The notes beneath the pieces were generated by a model, which ran no database searches, had not been told where the DNA came from, and was given only the letters and a program-made list of their open reading frames with translations. A program made the translations under genes and the position numbers. A stretch of 64,000 nucleotides of DNA from Bacteriovoracaceae bacterium UBA3083 (GTDB lineage: Bacteria; Bdellovibrionota; Bacteriovoracia; Bacteriovoracales; Bacteriovoracaceae). The stretch spans positions 62,001-126,000 of the forward strand of contig DFBJ01000013.1 in NCBI GenBank assembly GCA_002366565.1, written 5' to 3'. Positions 53,294-63,151 of the stretch are shown in pieces. Each line of letters opens with the position of its first letter. Positions within the stretch are counted from its first letter, which is position 1.

Positions 53294-54697
53294 TTAAATA
53301 TGTATTGCTCTATCTTCCGTTGCCGCAAGACAAGCTTCTTTTAAACATTCTGTATACGTAGGATGTCCATGACAAACACGTGCGATATCTTCAGCAGAAG
53401 CTCTAAATTCCATTGCAACTACAGCTTCACCTATTAGGTCAGCACACCTAGCTCCAATCATATGAACACCTAAGATCTCATCAGTTTCTTTATGTGCAAG
53501 AACCTTTACAAGCCCGTCAGACTCGTTCCCAGCTCTTGCTCTACCTGATGCCTTAAATGGAAATGATCCCTTCTTATATGGAACCTTAGAGGCCTTAAGC
53601 TGCTCTTCAGTTTGACCAACCGAAGAAACTTCTGGCCAAGTATAAACAACACCAGGAATAAGATTATAATCAAGGTGAGGTTTTTGACCTGCAAGTAGCT
53701 CAGCAACAAAAACACCTTCTTCTTCAGCTTTATGAGCAAGCATTGGCCCTTTAACAATATCTCCAATTGCGTAGATATTATCAACAGATGTCTTAAGGTT
53801 AGAATCTGTTACGACAACTCCCCTCTCATCAACTTGAACACCAGCATTCTCAAGACCAAGTCCATCAGTGAAAGGTCTTCTACCTACTGCAACAAGACAG
53901 TAATCACTCTCTAGCTTAATTTCTTTTCCATCTTTATTTTTCTTAGCTGTAACGGTAACTTTCTTACCTTTTGCTTCAACAGCTGTAACACCATGACCAG
54001 CGTAGAACTCCATTCCTTGCTTTTTAAGAACTCTTTGAAGAGTCTTACCAAGCTCACCATCCATAGCAGCAATCATTGAGTCAGCATATTCAACAACAGA
54101 AACTTTTGCTCCAAGTCTTAAAAAGACCTGTCCCATTTCTAGTCCAATAACTCCACCACCAATTACAACTAAGTGCTTTGGAACTTCCTTAAGCTTTAAA
54201 GCTTCAGTTGAAGTAATAACTCTTTCTTTATCAATTTTTATAAATGGAAGAGTCGAAGGCTTTGAACCAGTCGCTAAAACAATATTCTTTGCTTTAACTT
54301 CTACTTCTTCTTTTTCACCTTTAACAATAACAGTAGTCTTATCTTTTAAAGAACCAACTCCACGAAGAACTTCAATTTTATTTTTCTTCATTAGAAAATC
54401 AATTCCACCACAAGTGTCAGTTACAACTTTCTGAACTCTTGCACCCATTTTAGATATATCAACTTTAACTTTACCAGTTTCAATACCATGGTCTGCAAAG
54501 TGGTGAGACGCATCGTAAAATCTTTCAGAAGACTCTAACCATGCCTTAGATGGAATACAACCAACGTTTAAACAAGTACCACCAAGAGTTGGATACTTTT
54601 CTACGATAGCAGTTTTAAAACCAAGTTGTGCCATTCTGATTGCACAAACATATCCACCAGGACCAGAACCAATTATTACAACATCAAATTCTTTCAT
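53294..54697 (-). CDS. lpdA: Dihydrolipoyl dehydrogenase (E3)
   Basis: E3 reoxidises dihydrolipoamide with NAD+. FAD loop IIGSGPGGYVCAIR, redox disulfide Cys42-Cys47 (GGTCLNVGC), NAD loop VIGGGVIGLEMG, FAD motif AIGDIVKGPMLAHKAEEEG, and catalytic His in CHGHPTYTE. Length 467 is normal. It follows sucB by 14 bases in the sucA-sucB-lpdA operon and may also serve a pyruvate dehydrogenase elsewhere. Confidence 0.97.
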   Translation of the reverse strand: MKEFDVVIIGSGPGGYVCAIRMAQLGFKTAIVEKYPTLGGTCLNVGCIPSKAWLESSERFYDASHHFADHGIETGKVKVDISKMGARVQKVVTDTCGGIDFLMKKNKIEVLRGVGSLKDKTTVIVKGEKEEVEVKAKNIVLATGSKPSTLPFIKIDKERVITSTEALKLKEVPKHLVVIGGGVIGLEMGQVFLRLGAKVSVVEYADSMIAAMDGELGKTLQRVLKKQGMEFYAGHGVTAVEAKGKKVTVTAKKNKDGKEIKLESDYCLVAVGRRPFTDGLGLENAGVQVDERGVVVTDSNLKTSVDNIYAIGDIVKGPMLAHKAEEEGVFVAELLAGQKPHLDYNLIPGVVYTWPEVSSVGQTEEQLKASKVPYKKGSFPFKASGRARAGNESDGLVKVLAHKETDEILGVHMIGARCADLIGEAVVAMEFRASAEDIARVCHGHPTYTECLKEACLAATEDRAIHI

Positions 54698-54711
54698 TAT
54701 ATTCTCCTAAA

Positions 54712-55932
54712 TTAGATATCAAGTAACATTCTAGAAGGATCTTCAATTAATTCCTTCACTGTTTTTAAGAAAGTTACTGATTCTTTACCATCTACTACTC
54801 TATGGTCATAAGAAAGCGCTAAATACATAATTGGGTGAATTACAACTTCACCATTTATAGCAACTGGTCTTTCTACAATATTATGCATTCCAAGAATCGC
54901 AGACTGAGGAACGTTAATAATTGGAGTTGAAAGCATAGAACCAAAAACACCACCATTTGTGATAGTGAAAGTTCCACCTTGCATTTCATCTATACCAAGT
55001 TTTCCATCTCTCCCCTTAAGAGCAAGACGACGAATTTCTTTTTCAATTTGAGCTAGACTCATACTCTCAGCATTTTTAACTACTGGAACAACTAGTCCCT
55101 TTGGAGTTGAAACAGCAATCCCAACATCTGCGTAGTCATGATAAACAAGGTTCTCACCTTCGATCTGAGCATTGACACCAGGAACTTCTTTAAGTGCCAT
55201 AGTACATGCCTTTGTAAAGAAAGACATAAACCCTAATCCAATATCGTGCTTATCTTTAAATGCTTCTTTATATTTTGATCTAAGGGCCATTACATTAAAC
55301 ATATCAACTTCATTAAAAGTTGTTAGCATAGCCGTTTCATTCTTAGCTTCAGTTAGTCTCTTAGCAATTGTCTTTCTAAGACGAGTCATCTTTTCAACTC
55401 TCTTTTCACGACTTACACCACCAGAAAGTTCGACTTTCTCTGGAGCACTAGGAGCCGCTGCTTTTGCAGGAGCTGCTTTAGCACTTGCACCCATTGCATC
55501 AGCTTTAGTAATGCGACCATCTTTTCCTGATCCAGATACAGAATCTGCTGATACACCTTTTTCATCTAAGATCTTTCTAGCTGCTGGAGATGGATAATTC
55601 TTATCTCCACCAGTACTTGCAGCTGCTGCTGGAGCTGGTGCCGCTTCAGTTTTAACTTCAGCTTTAGGAGCATCACCTGCAGGTGCTGATGCACTAGTAT
55701 CTAGAGTAGCAATAACTGCTCCAATCTCTAATTCAGCTCCCTCTTCAGCGGATTCAGCAATTGTTAAAACTCCACTTGATTCAGCAGGAAGTTCTACAGT
55801 TGCTTTATCTGACTCGATCTCACAAAGGATTTCACCTTCTTCTACGTAGTCACCAGTTTCTTTTACCCAAGCTGCTAATGTAACTTCAGTAATTGACTCT
55901 CCAATACTTGGAATTTTAATTTCAATACTCAT
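54712..55932 (-). CDS. sucB: 2-oxoglutarate dehydrogenase E2, succinyltransferase
   Basis: A single lipoyl domain (~1-80, lipoyl-Lys43 in [10 protein letters not shown]) is followed by an Ala/Pro linker, an E3/E1-binding domain ([21 protein letters not shown]) and a catalytic domain. The active site shows [12 protein letters not shown], and [14 protein letters not shown] is typical of SucB. Length 406. It lies 11 bases after sucA. Confidence 0.96.
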   Translation of the reverse strand: MSIEIKIPSIGESITEVTLAAWVKETGDYVEEGEILCEIESDKATVELPAESSGVLTIAESAEEGAELEIGAVIATLDTSASAPAGDAPKAEVKTEAAPAPAAAASTGGDKNYPSPAARKILDEKGVSADSVSGSGKDGRITKADAMGASAKAAPAKAAAPSAPEKVELSGGVSREKRVEKMTRLRKTIAKRLTEAKNETAMLTTFNEVDMFNVMALRSKYKEAFKDKHDIGLGFMSFFTKACTMALKEVPGVNAQIEGENLVYHDYADVGIAVSTPKGLVVPVVKNAESMSLAQIEKEIRRLALKGRDGKLGIDEMQGGTFTITNGGVFGSMLSTPIINVPQSAILGMHNIVERPVAINGEVVIHPIMYLALSYDHRVVDGKESVTFLKTVKELIEDPSRMLLDI

Positions 55933-55943
55933 AATTCAACCTT

Positions 55944-58673
55944 TTATTTGGCAAATGCCTTATCAATAATTTCTTGTTGTTCTTTGTTATGTACGGCCAT
56001 ATATCCAGTGGCCGGAGAAGCTGCAGACTTTCTAGAAACACAAGAGATATCACTAAACATATCTCTCCATCTTAGAAGGAATGTCCATGCCCCCATGTTC
56101 ATTGGTTCTTCTTGAACCCATACTTGTTTTGCACCTTTGTATTTCTTTAAAACTTTATCAAGTTGTTTTTGAGGTAGAGGGTAAAGTTGCTCAACTCTTA
56201 CAATTGCAACATCTTTTCTCTTATCTTCTTGCTGCTTATTAAGAAGATCATAGTAAACCTTTCCAGAGCAAAGAAGAACTTTCTTCACATCTTTAGCTGT
56301 TACATATGAATCATCAATAACCTCTTGTAGTCCACCTTTAGAGAACTCCTCAACAGTAGATACACACTGAGGATGTCTTAATAGAGACTTTGGAGTGAAT
56401 ACAATTAATGGCTTTCTAAATTCCCACTTAAGCTGTCTTCTAAGTGCATGGAACATATTTGCAGGAGTTGTAAAGTTACAAACAACCATATTATTTTCTG
56501 CACACATTTGAAGATATCTTTCAGGTCTACATGAAGAGTGCTCAGGACCAGATCCTTCATATCCATGAGGAAGAAGCATCACGATATTACTCATTCTTTG
56601 CCACTTACTCTCACCTGCTGAAATGAATTGATCCATTACAATTTGAGCACCGTTTGAGAAATCTCCAAACTGAGCTTCCCAAATATTAAGCGCTCTTGGT
56701 GTTGCTTGCGAGTAACCGTATTCAAAAGCAAGTACTGCGTACTCAGATAATAGAGAGTTATAGATATGAATCTTTCCTTGTCCCTCTTCAATATCTGCTA
56801 GTCCACAATGAGCTTTATTCGTCTCAACATCAAATACTTTTGCATGTCTATGAGAGAAAGTACCTCTAATAACATCTTGACCAGTAAATCTAATATTTGC
56901 ATCTTCAGAAAGAAGAGTACCGTAAGCTAAAAGCTCTGCAAGTGCCCAATCAATCTTGTCTTCAGCAAACATAATTCTTCTACCATCAAGAATTTTCTGA
57001 GCTTTTCTTAAAGTATGGAATCCCTCTGGTGTAGAAGCAATTGCTTCCAGAACTTTTTTAAGTTCTTTTACAGGAACTTTTGTACTTGGAGACTTGTCAA
57101 AGTCTTCAGGCTTAGACCAACGGAGGTTCTTCCACTCCTTATGAGGTCCACTTGATTTCTTTGGAAGTGTATTTTGCTTAACATTATTAAGTCTATCTGC
57201 AAGAGTTGTTTTATAACTATCTTGCATTTCTTTTGCTAACTCTTTATTAAGAGAACCTGCTTCAATTAATCTTTCTAAGTAAAGCTCTCTTGGGTTTTTA
57301 ACTTTTGAAATAAGTCCGTATAGGTGTGGCTGAGTATACTTAGGCTCATCACCTTCATTGTGACCATGCTTTCTATAACAAACCATATCGATGAAGATAT
57401 CTTTGTTAAACTTTTGTCTAAACTCTACAGCTAACTCACAAGCGTAAACAACATGCTCAGGATAATCTCCATTTACGTGAATAATTGGAATATCTAATGT
57501 TTTAGCAACAGATGTTGAGTAATGAGATGAACGAGCATCAGTAAAGTCAGTAGTAAAACCAATTTGGTTATTAATCACAAAGTGAATTGTTCCACCAGAT
57601 CTATAACCCGGAAGCTCAGACATCTGAAGTGCTTCGTAAACAATTCCCTGACCAGCAACTGCAGCGTCACCATGAATAACGACAGGGATAATCTTTGACT
57701 CATCTTGATAAGCAATATCAACCTGCGCTCTACAGTAACCATTAACAACTGGAGATACAGTTTCTAAATGCGATGGATTTGGAAGAATCTTTAGCGTTAC
57801 ATCCTCACCGTTTGTAGCTTCTTTAACAGATGTAAATCCCATATGGTATTTAACATCTCCGTCACCTTGTCCTTGCTGTTGCTCTAAAGAGTTACCTTCA
57901 AATTCTGAAAAGATATACTCGTATGTCTTTCCAATAATATTTGCCAGAACATTTAGTCGACCTCTGTGGGCCATCCCAAATACAACCTCTTTAGCACCAA
58001 GCTCACTTGATCTATTAATAATCGCATCAAGACCAGGAATTGTAGACTCTCCACCTTCTAGTGAGAATCTTTTTTGACCTGTATATTTTGTTTGAAGAAA
58101 GTTTTCAAAAACATTTGCTTCATTCAACTTTTCTAATATTCTTTTTTTCTTTTCAATTTCGTAATTTACTTCTAGAGAGCCTACTTCGAACTTGTTTCTA
58201 ATCCATCTTCTAACTTCAGTATCGTTACTGTGCATGTACTCGATACCCATTTTTCCACAGTAAAGCTTTTCCATCTTATTTATGATGTCTTTTAGCTTAC
58301 AAGGACCAAGTCCTACAAAGTCACCACAAATAAATGTCTTTTCTAAATCACTTGCGTTTAAGTCGTATTCAGATAAACCAATTTGAGCATTACGGTCTCT
58401 TCTTTTACGAATTGGGTTCGTATCAGAAAGTAAGTGACCTCTAGTTCTATAAGATTGAATTAATCTAAAAACATTAAACTCTTTTCGAAGTCTAGCCTCG
58501 TCAAAGTCACCGCCTCCACCAGGAGCAGAACCAGCAGCGAACTCAAAGCCTTCAAAGAATTTCTTCCAAGAAATATCGACTGATTCAGTGTCGCGTTTGT
58601 AGTCATCATAAAGTGAGTCAATAAAAGAAATGTCTGAACTAGACAGGTGTGAGAAATCAATTGGGTTTTTCAT
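55944..58673 (-). CDS. sucA: 2-oxoglutarate dehydrogenase E1
   Basis: The thiamine-diphosphate-dependent decarboxylase of the TCA cycle. N-terminal SFIDSLYDDYKRD, RTRGHLLSDTNPI, FGMAHRGRLNVLAN, HGDAAVAGQGIVYEALQM, NNQIGFTT, CYRKHGHNEGDEP and the C-terminal PHGYEGSGPEHSSCRPERYLQM and GHRH-type FSHRHAKVFD. Length 909 is normal. Together with sdhB at the left edge it shows a complete oxidative TCA branch. It begins the operon. Confidence 0.97.
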   Translation of the reverse strand: MKNPIDFSHLSSSDISFIDSLYDDYKRDTESVDISWKKFFEGFEFAAGSAPGGGGDFDEARLRKEFNVFRLIQSYRTRGHLLSDTNPIRKRRDRNAQIGLSEYDLNASDLEKTFICGDFVGLGPCKLKDIINKMEKLYCGKMGIEYMHSNDTEVRRWIRNKFEVGSLEVNYEIEKKKRILEKLNEANVFENFLQTKYTGQKRFSLEGGESTIPGLDAIINRSSELGAKEVVFGMAHRGRLNVLANIIGKTYEYIFSEFEGNSLEQQQGQGDGDVKYHMGFTSVKEATNGEDVTLKILPNPSHLETVSPVVNGYCRAQVDIAYQDESKIIPVVIHGDAAVAGQGIVYEALQMSELPGYRSGGTIHFVINNQIGFTTDFTDARSSHYSTSVAKTLDIPIIHVNGDYPEHVVYACELAVEFRQKFNKDIFIDMVCYRKHGHNEGDEPKYTQPHLYGLISKVKNPRELYLERLIEAGSLNKELAKEMQDSYKTTLADRLNNVKQNTLPKKSSGPHKEWKNLRWSKPEDFDKSPSTKVPVKELKKVLEAIASTPEGFHTLRKAQKILDGRRIMFAEDKIDWALAELLAYGTLLSEDANIRFTGQDVIRGTFSHRHAKVFDVETNKAHCGLADIEEGQGKIHIYNSLLSEYAVLAFEYGYSQATPRALNIWEAQFGDFSNGAQIVMDQFISAGESKWQRMSNIVMLLPHGYEGSGPEHSSCRPERYLQMCAENNMVVCNFTTPANMFHALRRQLKWEFRKPLIVFTPKSLLRHPQCVSTVEEFSKGGLQEVIDDSYVTAKDVKKVLLCSGKVYYDLLNKQQEDKRKDVAIVRVEQLYPLPQKQLDKVLKKYKGAKQVWVQEEPMNMGAWTFLLRWRDMFSDISCVSRKSAASPATGYMAVHNKEQQEIIDKAFAK

Positions 58674-58718
58674 AGTTAAAATCCGTTTTTTATACCCGAG
58701 AATTTATAAAGTATTTTA

Positions 58719-58747
58719 ATAATATTAATATATTACTATGTTAACAA
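58719..58747 (-). promoter_or_regulatory. Promoter of sucA-sucB-lpdA operon
   Basis: On the minus strand TTGTTA (58747-58742), a 17-base spacer and TATTAT (58724-58719), about 46 bases before the sucA start. Confidence 0.55.
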
Positions 58748-58806
58748 TTCGTGAAGAAACTTTTTAGCCAAGGCAATATATGCGCCTAAACTTATTTCAA
58801 CTTATT

Positions 58807-59046
58807 CTATTGAACTAATTTGAGTGAAACACTTGAGTCTTTTACTTCAAGTTTTAAACACTCTTCCTTTTGCTCTGGTGCTTTATCGCATTCATCTTTC
58901 TTTTCACAGATCATGCAGTCTTCACCCATAACTTTACCAAGTCCACCACATGAACCTTTGAGCTTTTTATTACTAAAAATAACACCAACTGCCATTCCAG
59001 CAATAGCGGCCAACATTACAACAAGCGAAACTAAGAACATTTTCAT
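58807..59046 (-). CDS. nqrM: Na+-NQR maturation factor NqrM
   Basis: A 79-residue protein: one N-terminal membrane helix (FLVSLVVMLAAIAGMAVGVIF), then KKLKGSCGGLGKV and a cysteine cluster (DCMICEKKDEC). This matches NqrM (DUF539), which has conserved Cys residues and is needed to assemble the Na+-translocating NADH:quinone reductase, probably by iron delivery. The C-terminal ~25 residues extend beyond the usual length. It follows apbE by nine bases, as in other nqr regions. Confidence 0.88.
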   Translation of the reverse strand: MKMFLVSLVVMLAAIAGMAVGVIFSNKKLKGSCGGLGKVMGEDCMICEKKDECDKAPEQKEECLKLEVKDSSVSLKLVQ

Positions 59047-59055
59047 GGTAATTAC

Positions 59056-60072
59056 CTACTTAAATAGTTTGTTAAACTCAGTTGTGCCTTTAGCGACAAA
59101 GTTTTTCTGAGTATCTAGTTTATATATAAAGTATGCTGATAACTTTAGTTGCTCTGCTAACTTCATCCCCTCTTCATAACCAAGAGACATCAGTGCTGTT
59201 GCCCAAGCATCTGCATCCATACAAGATCCAGTATTTGCAACACTAACACTTGCAAGAGTGTGAGCAACAGGTCTCCCTGTTTTAAAGTTTATTGTATGTG
59301 AGTAGTTTTTATTACTTTGAGTAAAGAAGTTTCTATAGTTTCCACTAGTGGCCAAAGCTGCATCATTTAAACTAAGAACTTTTTGATAAGACTTCGAAGG
59401 GTTCTCGATATCTGGTGATTCAATTGCAATCTTCCATGGATGACCCAGCTTAGAACCTTTAGTTCTAACTTCACCACCAATCTCAACCATATAATCAGTT
59501 ATGCCTAGCTCCTCTAAAAGTTTCGCAACTTCGTCCACCCCATAGCCTTTAGCTAGAGATGATAGATCAACATATACATTGGCATTATTCTTTTTCCATA
59601 ATTTCTTATCTAGATCCAGGCTAATCATCGAAAGGCCAACGCCTTTCATCGCCTCTTTGATTCGCTCTTGGCTTGGAACTTCTCTCTTACCACCTGGACC
59701 GAATCCCCACAGGTTTACGAGAGGGCCAATAGTTGGATCATATGACCCATTTGTAAGATGACCAATTTCTAAAGCCCTATTTGTTACTTTTAAAATCCCA
59801 TCAGAAGCACTACTCCACTCCAAGCTAGTACTTGAATTGAACTTAGAAATCTCCGAAGTTTTTATATAAGTCGACATGCTTAAGTTAATATTTTTTAGCA
59901 GCTCAGCAACTTGTGAATTCACTTCTTTACTAGATAATTTGATATCTTTTTGAGAGTACTTAATATGATAAGTTGTCCCCATTGTTTGGCCTTCTATTTT
60001 CGGGAACTTAGAAGCCTTTGAACATGAGTAAAAACTTGTGAGCAGAATGAATAAAATCAATAATCTATACAT
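59056..60072 (-). CDS. apbE: FAD:protein FMN transferase (lipoprotein)
   Basis: ApbE links FMN to threonine in NqrB/NqrC and related proteins outside the cytoplasmic membrane. It has a lipobox (LLTSFYSC), GQTMGTTYHIKY, SMSTYIKTSEISKFN, DPTIGPLVNLWGFGP, DLSSLAKGYGVD, EIGGEVRTKG, and the metal-binding end CMDADAWATALMSLG. Length 338 is normal. It is directly upstream of nqrM, in the usual order of nqr regions. Confidence 0.95.
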   Translation of the reverse strand: MYRLLILFILLTSFYSCSKASKFPKIEGQTMGTTYHIKYSQKDIKLSSKEVNSQVAELLKNINLSMSTYIKTSEISKFNSSTSLEWSSASDGILKVTNRALEIGHLTNGSYDPTIGPLVNLWGFGPGGKREVPSQERIKEAMKGVGLSMISLDLDKKLWKKNNANVYVDLSSLAKGYGVDEVAKLLEELGITDYMVEIGGEVRTKGSKLGHPWKIAIESPDIENPSKSYQKVLSLNDAALATSGNYRNFFTQSNKNYSHTINFKTGRPVAHTLASVSVANTGSCMDADAWATALMSLGYEEGMKLAEQLKLSAYFIYKLDTQKNFVAKGTTEFNKLFK

Positions 60073-60112
60073 TATTGCTTATTACCAGATTTGAGACCCT
60101 TTAGCCATGAAT

Positions 60113-61291
60113 TTACTTAGACATTTTTAGAATTATTCGACTTCCCTGATCTAAACTTTCAATGATCAGACTCCCGTTCATAACCTGTAAATAAGATTTA
60201 GCCAGAATAAGTCCCATTCCAGATCCTACTTCTCCATCTGAAGATGGAGTTGGTTTTGATTTAAAGTCACTCTCTAGATTTTCCAGAACTTCCAATGGAA
60301 ATCCACCAGCTTGATCTTCAATTACAAGCTCTACTTTCTTATCCACTTCTCTTCCATAAATCTTTATTGAATCATTCTTCTTAGAAAATCTGATTGAGTT
60401 AGATATAAGTGGGCCAATCACTGTATTTAAAAATGTATTTCTAAAAGCTATAAATTCAAAGTCTAATCCAGTGCTATCAATCTTAAGCCCTTTTTCATTA
60501 ACTTGGTTACCGTATTGATTAGAAATAAAATCGATAACCTCCTTAACCTTTATAGATACTAGCGCCTCCTTATCTTTATTCTTAGAGAAGAACTTCTTAG
60601 TACTTTCAATAATCTTATAGATTAGGTCCATTGATAATTCGATATTTTCAAGACTCTTACTATTATCTTTACCAAGATTAGAGATGGCCTTTTGAGTTTC
60701 AAAATAAATAATTGTTAAAGGATTAGAAAGATCATGAATAACTGATGAGATTAGGTGGTGATTTGAATCAATCATTTTCTTCAAAAGATTTACTTCTGAA
60801 TGACTTCCTCGAAGATCACAGGAGAATTCTCTAAAGTATATCCTTGAAAAAGTATTACCAATGGCACTTACTAAGTTAAAAAGATCTCCAAGATTTTCAT
60901 TAATCTCTTCATCATGAGCAAAGTAGAGAATTCCTACGATAGTATTACAATCAAGAAAGATTGGAATTCGTGAAATGACCTTTATATCTTGATCACTAAT
61001 TACTTCCTGTTGCTTGTGCTCATCTACACTAACGACAAAGTTTTGTGGAGTTAGTATATTTTTTCTTAAATCTTCTCTTACAGAATTAGAAAGAAATAAC
61101 CTAAGCTCTTTCTCTTCTTCTCCATTAGAAAATAGCATTGTAGATTCAAGCTTTGCTGGCAAGATTTCAGGAATCTCAATAAAGCCTACCATTTGAAAAG
61201 GTACATTTACTGAAACGGATTTTAAAAAATCATGACAAGTTGTTGATTCATTAACTTCTTCAAAAAAGCTTACTTTATTATTATCTTCCAT
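60113..61291 (-). CDS. Soluble sensor histidine kinase
   Basis: No membrane helix. An N-terminal ~155-residue sensory region of GAF-like length is followed by the H-box VIHDLSNPLTIIYF (His186) and an HATPase domain with N-box SNSIRFSKKN, G1 EDQAGGFPL and G2 GEVGSGMGLILAKSYL. The H-box HDLSNPLT resembles HisKA kinases. There is no receiver domain and no partner regulator nearby. It ends 40 bases before apbE on the same strand, so a link to redox sensing is possible but only positional. Confidence 0.85.
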   Translation of the reverse strand: MEDNNKVSFFEEVNESTTCHDFLKSVSVNVPFQMVGFIEIPEILPAKLESTMLFSNGEEEKELRLFLSNSVREDLRKNILTPQNFVVSVDEHKQQEVISDQDIKVISRIPIFLDCNTIVGILYFAHDEEINENLGDLFNLVSAIGNTFSRIYFREFSCDLRGSHSEVNLLKKMIDSNHHLISSVIHDLSNPLTIIYFETQKAISNLGKDNSKSLENIELSMDLIYKIIESTKKFFSKNKDKEALVSIKVKEVIDFISNQYGNQVNEKGLKIDSTGLDFEFIAFRNTFLNTVIGPLISNSIRFSKKNDSIKIYGREVDKKVELVIEDQAGGFPLEVLENLESDFKSKPTPSSDGEVGSGMGLILAKSYLQVMNGSLIIESLDQGSRIILKMSK

Positions 61292-61430
61292 GCATAAAGT
61301 TTAAGATAATTATCAAGAATATCAAAGGGACATATTTTCCATATAAATGAATGAATTAGATAATTATAAATACTGTATACTTCTCTAAACAGAAACGTTT
61401 TTCCAATCTTATTTATCAGTTAGAAGTTAA

Positions 61431-61883
61431 CTATGCTTCTTTTGTTTTTATAGCTGTTCCATAAGCAAGAACTTCAATACTTCCAACACTTCTTCTTCCT
61501 ATATCATTTGAAATTGAAGAAGTTTCTATTCTTACATTTACAATCAAATTATAATCGAGAGCATCTTCCTTCATTCGTAGAACAGCTTCCCTTCTAGCTC
61601 TAGAAATAAGTGACTCAACCCCTTTCAGTCTTCCACCAAAGAGAGACTTAATAGCTGTAGTAATTAATTTAAAGTAATCAATAGAGACAACAGTCCCACC
61701 AATAGCAAGACGCTGTTCAAGAATATCGCAATTTGGAATGGATACTTTTTTCAAATTATTCAGTTCTACTGAACGTGTTGCTCTTTCTCTTTTTCGAAGA
61801 GATTTAATATGTCTTTGTTCGTTGTAGCTTCCTACTGCGAGACCAATAAAGAAAAGGAGACCTACTCCAAGCAACTGCTCCAT
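61431..61883 (-). CDS. Membrane-anchored YbjQ-family protein
   Basis: From the ATG at 61883 the protein starts with a hydrophobic helix (MEQLLGVGLLFFIGLAVGSY), a basic stretch (RKRERATRS) and then a YbjQ/DUF74-type domain (ALFGG-like KSLFGGRLKGVESLISRARREAVLRM, ending VEVLAYGTAIK-type IEVLAYGTAIK). The conserved fold forms pentamers in other species. It overlaps the upstream YbjQ gene (TAATG), so these are tandem paralogues, this one with an added anchor. Confidence 0.78.
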   Translation of the reverse strand: MEQLLGVGLLFFIGLAVGSYNEQRHIKSLRKRERATRSVELNNLKKVSIPNCDILEQRLAIGGTVVSIDYFKLITTAIKSLFGGRLKGVESLISRARREAVLRMKEDALDYNLIVNVRIETSSISNDIGRRSVGSIEVLAYGTAIKTKEA

Positions 61884-62197
61884 TACTCTACTCGTACAGC
61901 TGTTCCGTAACAATAGAGCTCTGCAGCTCCTTGTGCAACAGATGAGGTAGAAAAGCGTACATTAACAATAGCATTAGCACCTGCATTATTAGCACTCATA
62001 ATCATTCTATCTAGTGCCTCTTTGCGTGACTCATTTAAAAGTTCACTGTAACCTTTCAATTCTCCACCTACTATATTCTTTAGTCCGGCCATTAGATCTC
62101 GTCCAAGATGTTTGGCTCTAACTGTTGAGCCAGATACTAGACCGCAATATTCAGAAATTGTTTTTCCAGGAATTGTTTCAATATTTGAAAGTAACAT
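61883..62197 (-). CDS. YbjQ-family (DUF74) protein
   Basis: A 104-residue soluble protein close to the family core: IPGKTISEYCGLVSGSTVRA, LMAGLKNIVGGELKGYSELL, RKEALDRMIMSANNAGANAI and VNVRFSTSS..ELYCYGTAV. The family is named heavy-metal-binding by annotation but its function is not proven. TTAGGAG lies five bases before the ATG at 62197, setting the start. First of two coupled paralogues. Confidence 0.88.
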   Translation of the reverse strand: MLLSNIETIPGKTISEYCGLVSGSTVRAKHLGRDLMAGLKNIVGGELKGYSELLNESRKEALDRMIMSANNAGANAIVNVRFSTSSVAQGAAELYCYGTAVRVE

Positions 62198-62258
62198 GTC
62201 ATCTCCTAACAAATGTATTAGAAAATGGTAAATCAGATGTCTTTAGTAAACCAGATAG

Positions 62259-62286
62259 AAAAAATGGCCAAGGGGGACTTGGCCAA
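62259..62286 (-). terminator. Rho-independent terminator after secreted protein gene
   Basis: On the minus strand TGGCCAAG (62285-62278) and CTTGGCCA (62272-62265) form an 8-bp stem with a 5-base loop followed by six T. Confidence 0.92.
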
Positions 62287-62297
62287 TATAGAGTTAT

Positions 62298-63011
62298 TTA
62301 TAAATCACAGTCAATAGCTGTAAATATCATTTCAAAAGGTAAATCGCTTCCAAAGAAACTCTTCTTTTTAGATACCATAGTCAATCTCGCTGAATCTATA
62401 TCATTATAAATTCCACAAGTATCTTCTTCATCAAGATTAAGTCCACCAAAGGCAAGGTCTTTAAGTTTTCTATCATCATGAATTAATTTCTTATCTTTCT
62501 TTAATACTGAACAGAATGATAAAGTCACGTTATAGCCAACAATATCTCTGCCTTCAAAAACTTTTTCAATCATTAGTAGATCATTATTAAATCCTTTACC
62601 AATGAATGGCTTACCTTCTTTTGAAGAAGTCATTCTACCTTTAGATGGTAGGTTCATTCCAAAAATAAATTGTGCATCATCTGTCTCTGGATATAATGGA
62701 TCATTTTTTACAAAGTATTGAATATCTTCTTTTAAACGACCTTCAGAATTTGTACTAGAAGCAAAATCGTTTTCGCCACATTGATGCTTCTCTTTTAAAT
62801 CAGAAAATATTTTTGAGTTACCTACTAATTCAGGAAGTGATTTAGATAAATTCTTTACATTAGTTTCAATGTTTTTATTTTCATCAATATGAGAAATTTC
62901 ACAGTTAATACAGTCCTCAGACGCGAGTGACCTAGAATTAGAACCAAATAAGTTTGGTCCAACTGATATTGCAGATAAAAGCATTAATGCCACAAATTGT
63001 AGATTTCTCAT
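62298..63011 (-). CDS. Secreted hypothetical protein
   Basis: A 237-residue protein with a signal peptide (MRNLQFVALMLLSAISVGPN) and a soluble mature part. Cys residues occur in DCINCE, HQCGEN, SFCSVL, DTCGIY and AIDCDL, six in all, so disulfides are likely. No family recognised. It has its own terminator. A strong 10-bp hairpin lies upstream at 63080-63105. Confidence 0.65.
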   Translation of the reverse strand: MRNLQFVALMLLSAISVGPNLFGSNSRSLASEDCINCEISHIDENKNIETNVKNLSKSLPELVGNSKIFSDLKEKHQCGENDFASSTNSEGRLKEDIQYFVKNDPLYPETDDAQFIFGMNLPSKGRMTSSKEGKPFIGKGFNNDLLMIEKVFEGRDIVGYNVTLSFCSVLKKDKKLIHDDRKLKDLAFGGLNLDEEDTCGIYNDIDSARLTMVSKKKSFFGSDLPFEMIFTAIDCDL

Positions 63012-63079
63012 ATATCCCCCTCAGAATAAATTATACTTATATATAAGCAATATGAATGCCACTTAGAGGATGAGATTAC

Positions 63080-63105
63080 GAGCACTTATACAGATATAAG
63101 TGCTC
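63080..63105. other. Perfect 10-bp stem-loop between helicase and secreted-protein genes
   Basis: GAGCACTTAT (63080-63089) and ATAAGTGCTC (63096-63105), 6-base loop, 46 bases after the helicase stop on the minus strand. No T tract follows, so it is at best a weak terminator. Confidence 0.5.
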
Positions 63106-63151
63106 ATTATTTAGTCACTGACTAATTATTACATAGAGAAGAAGCTAAGAC

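Noticed and set aside
55172..55597. 141-codon open frame on the plus strand in sucB
   Set aside because: It is antisense to the well-conserved E2 linker and catalytic domain, with Ala/Ser-rich low-complexity output.
62125..62409. 94-codon plus-strand frame spanning the YbjQ start, terminator and secreted-protein end
   Set aside because: It crosses a minus-strand terminator and two coding ends, has no ribosome site and no recognisable domain.
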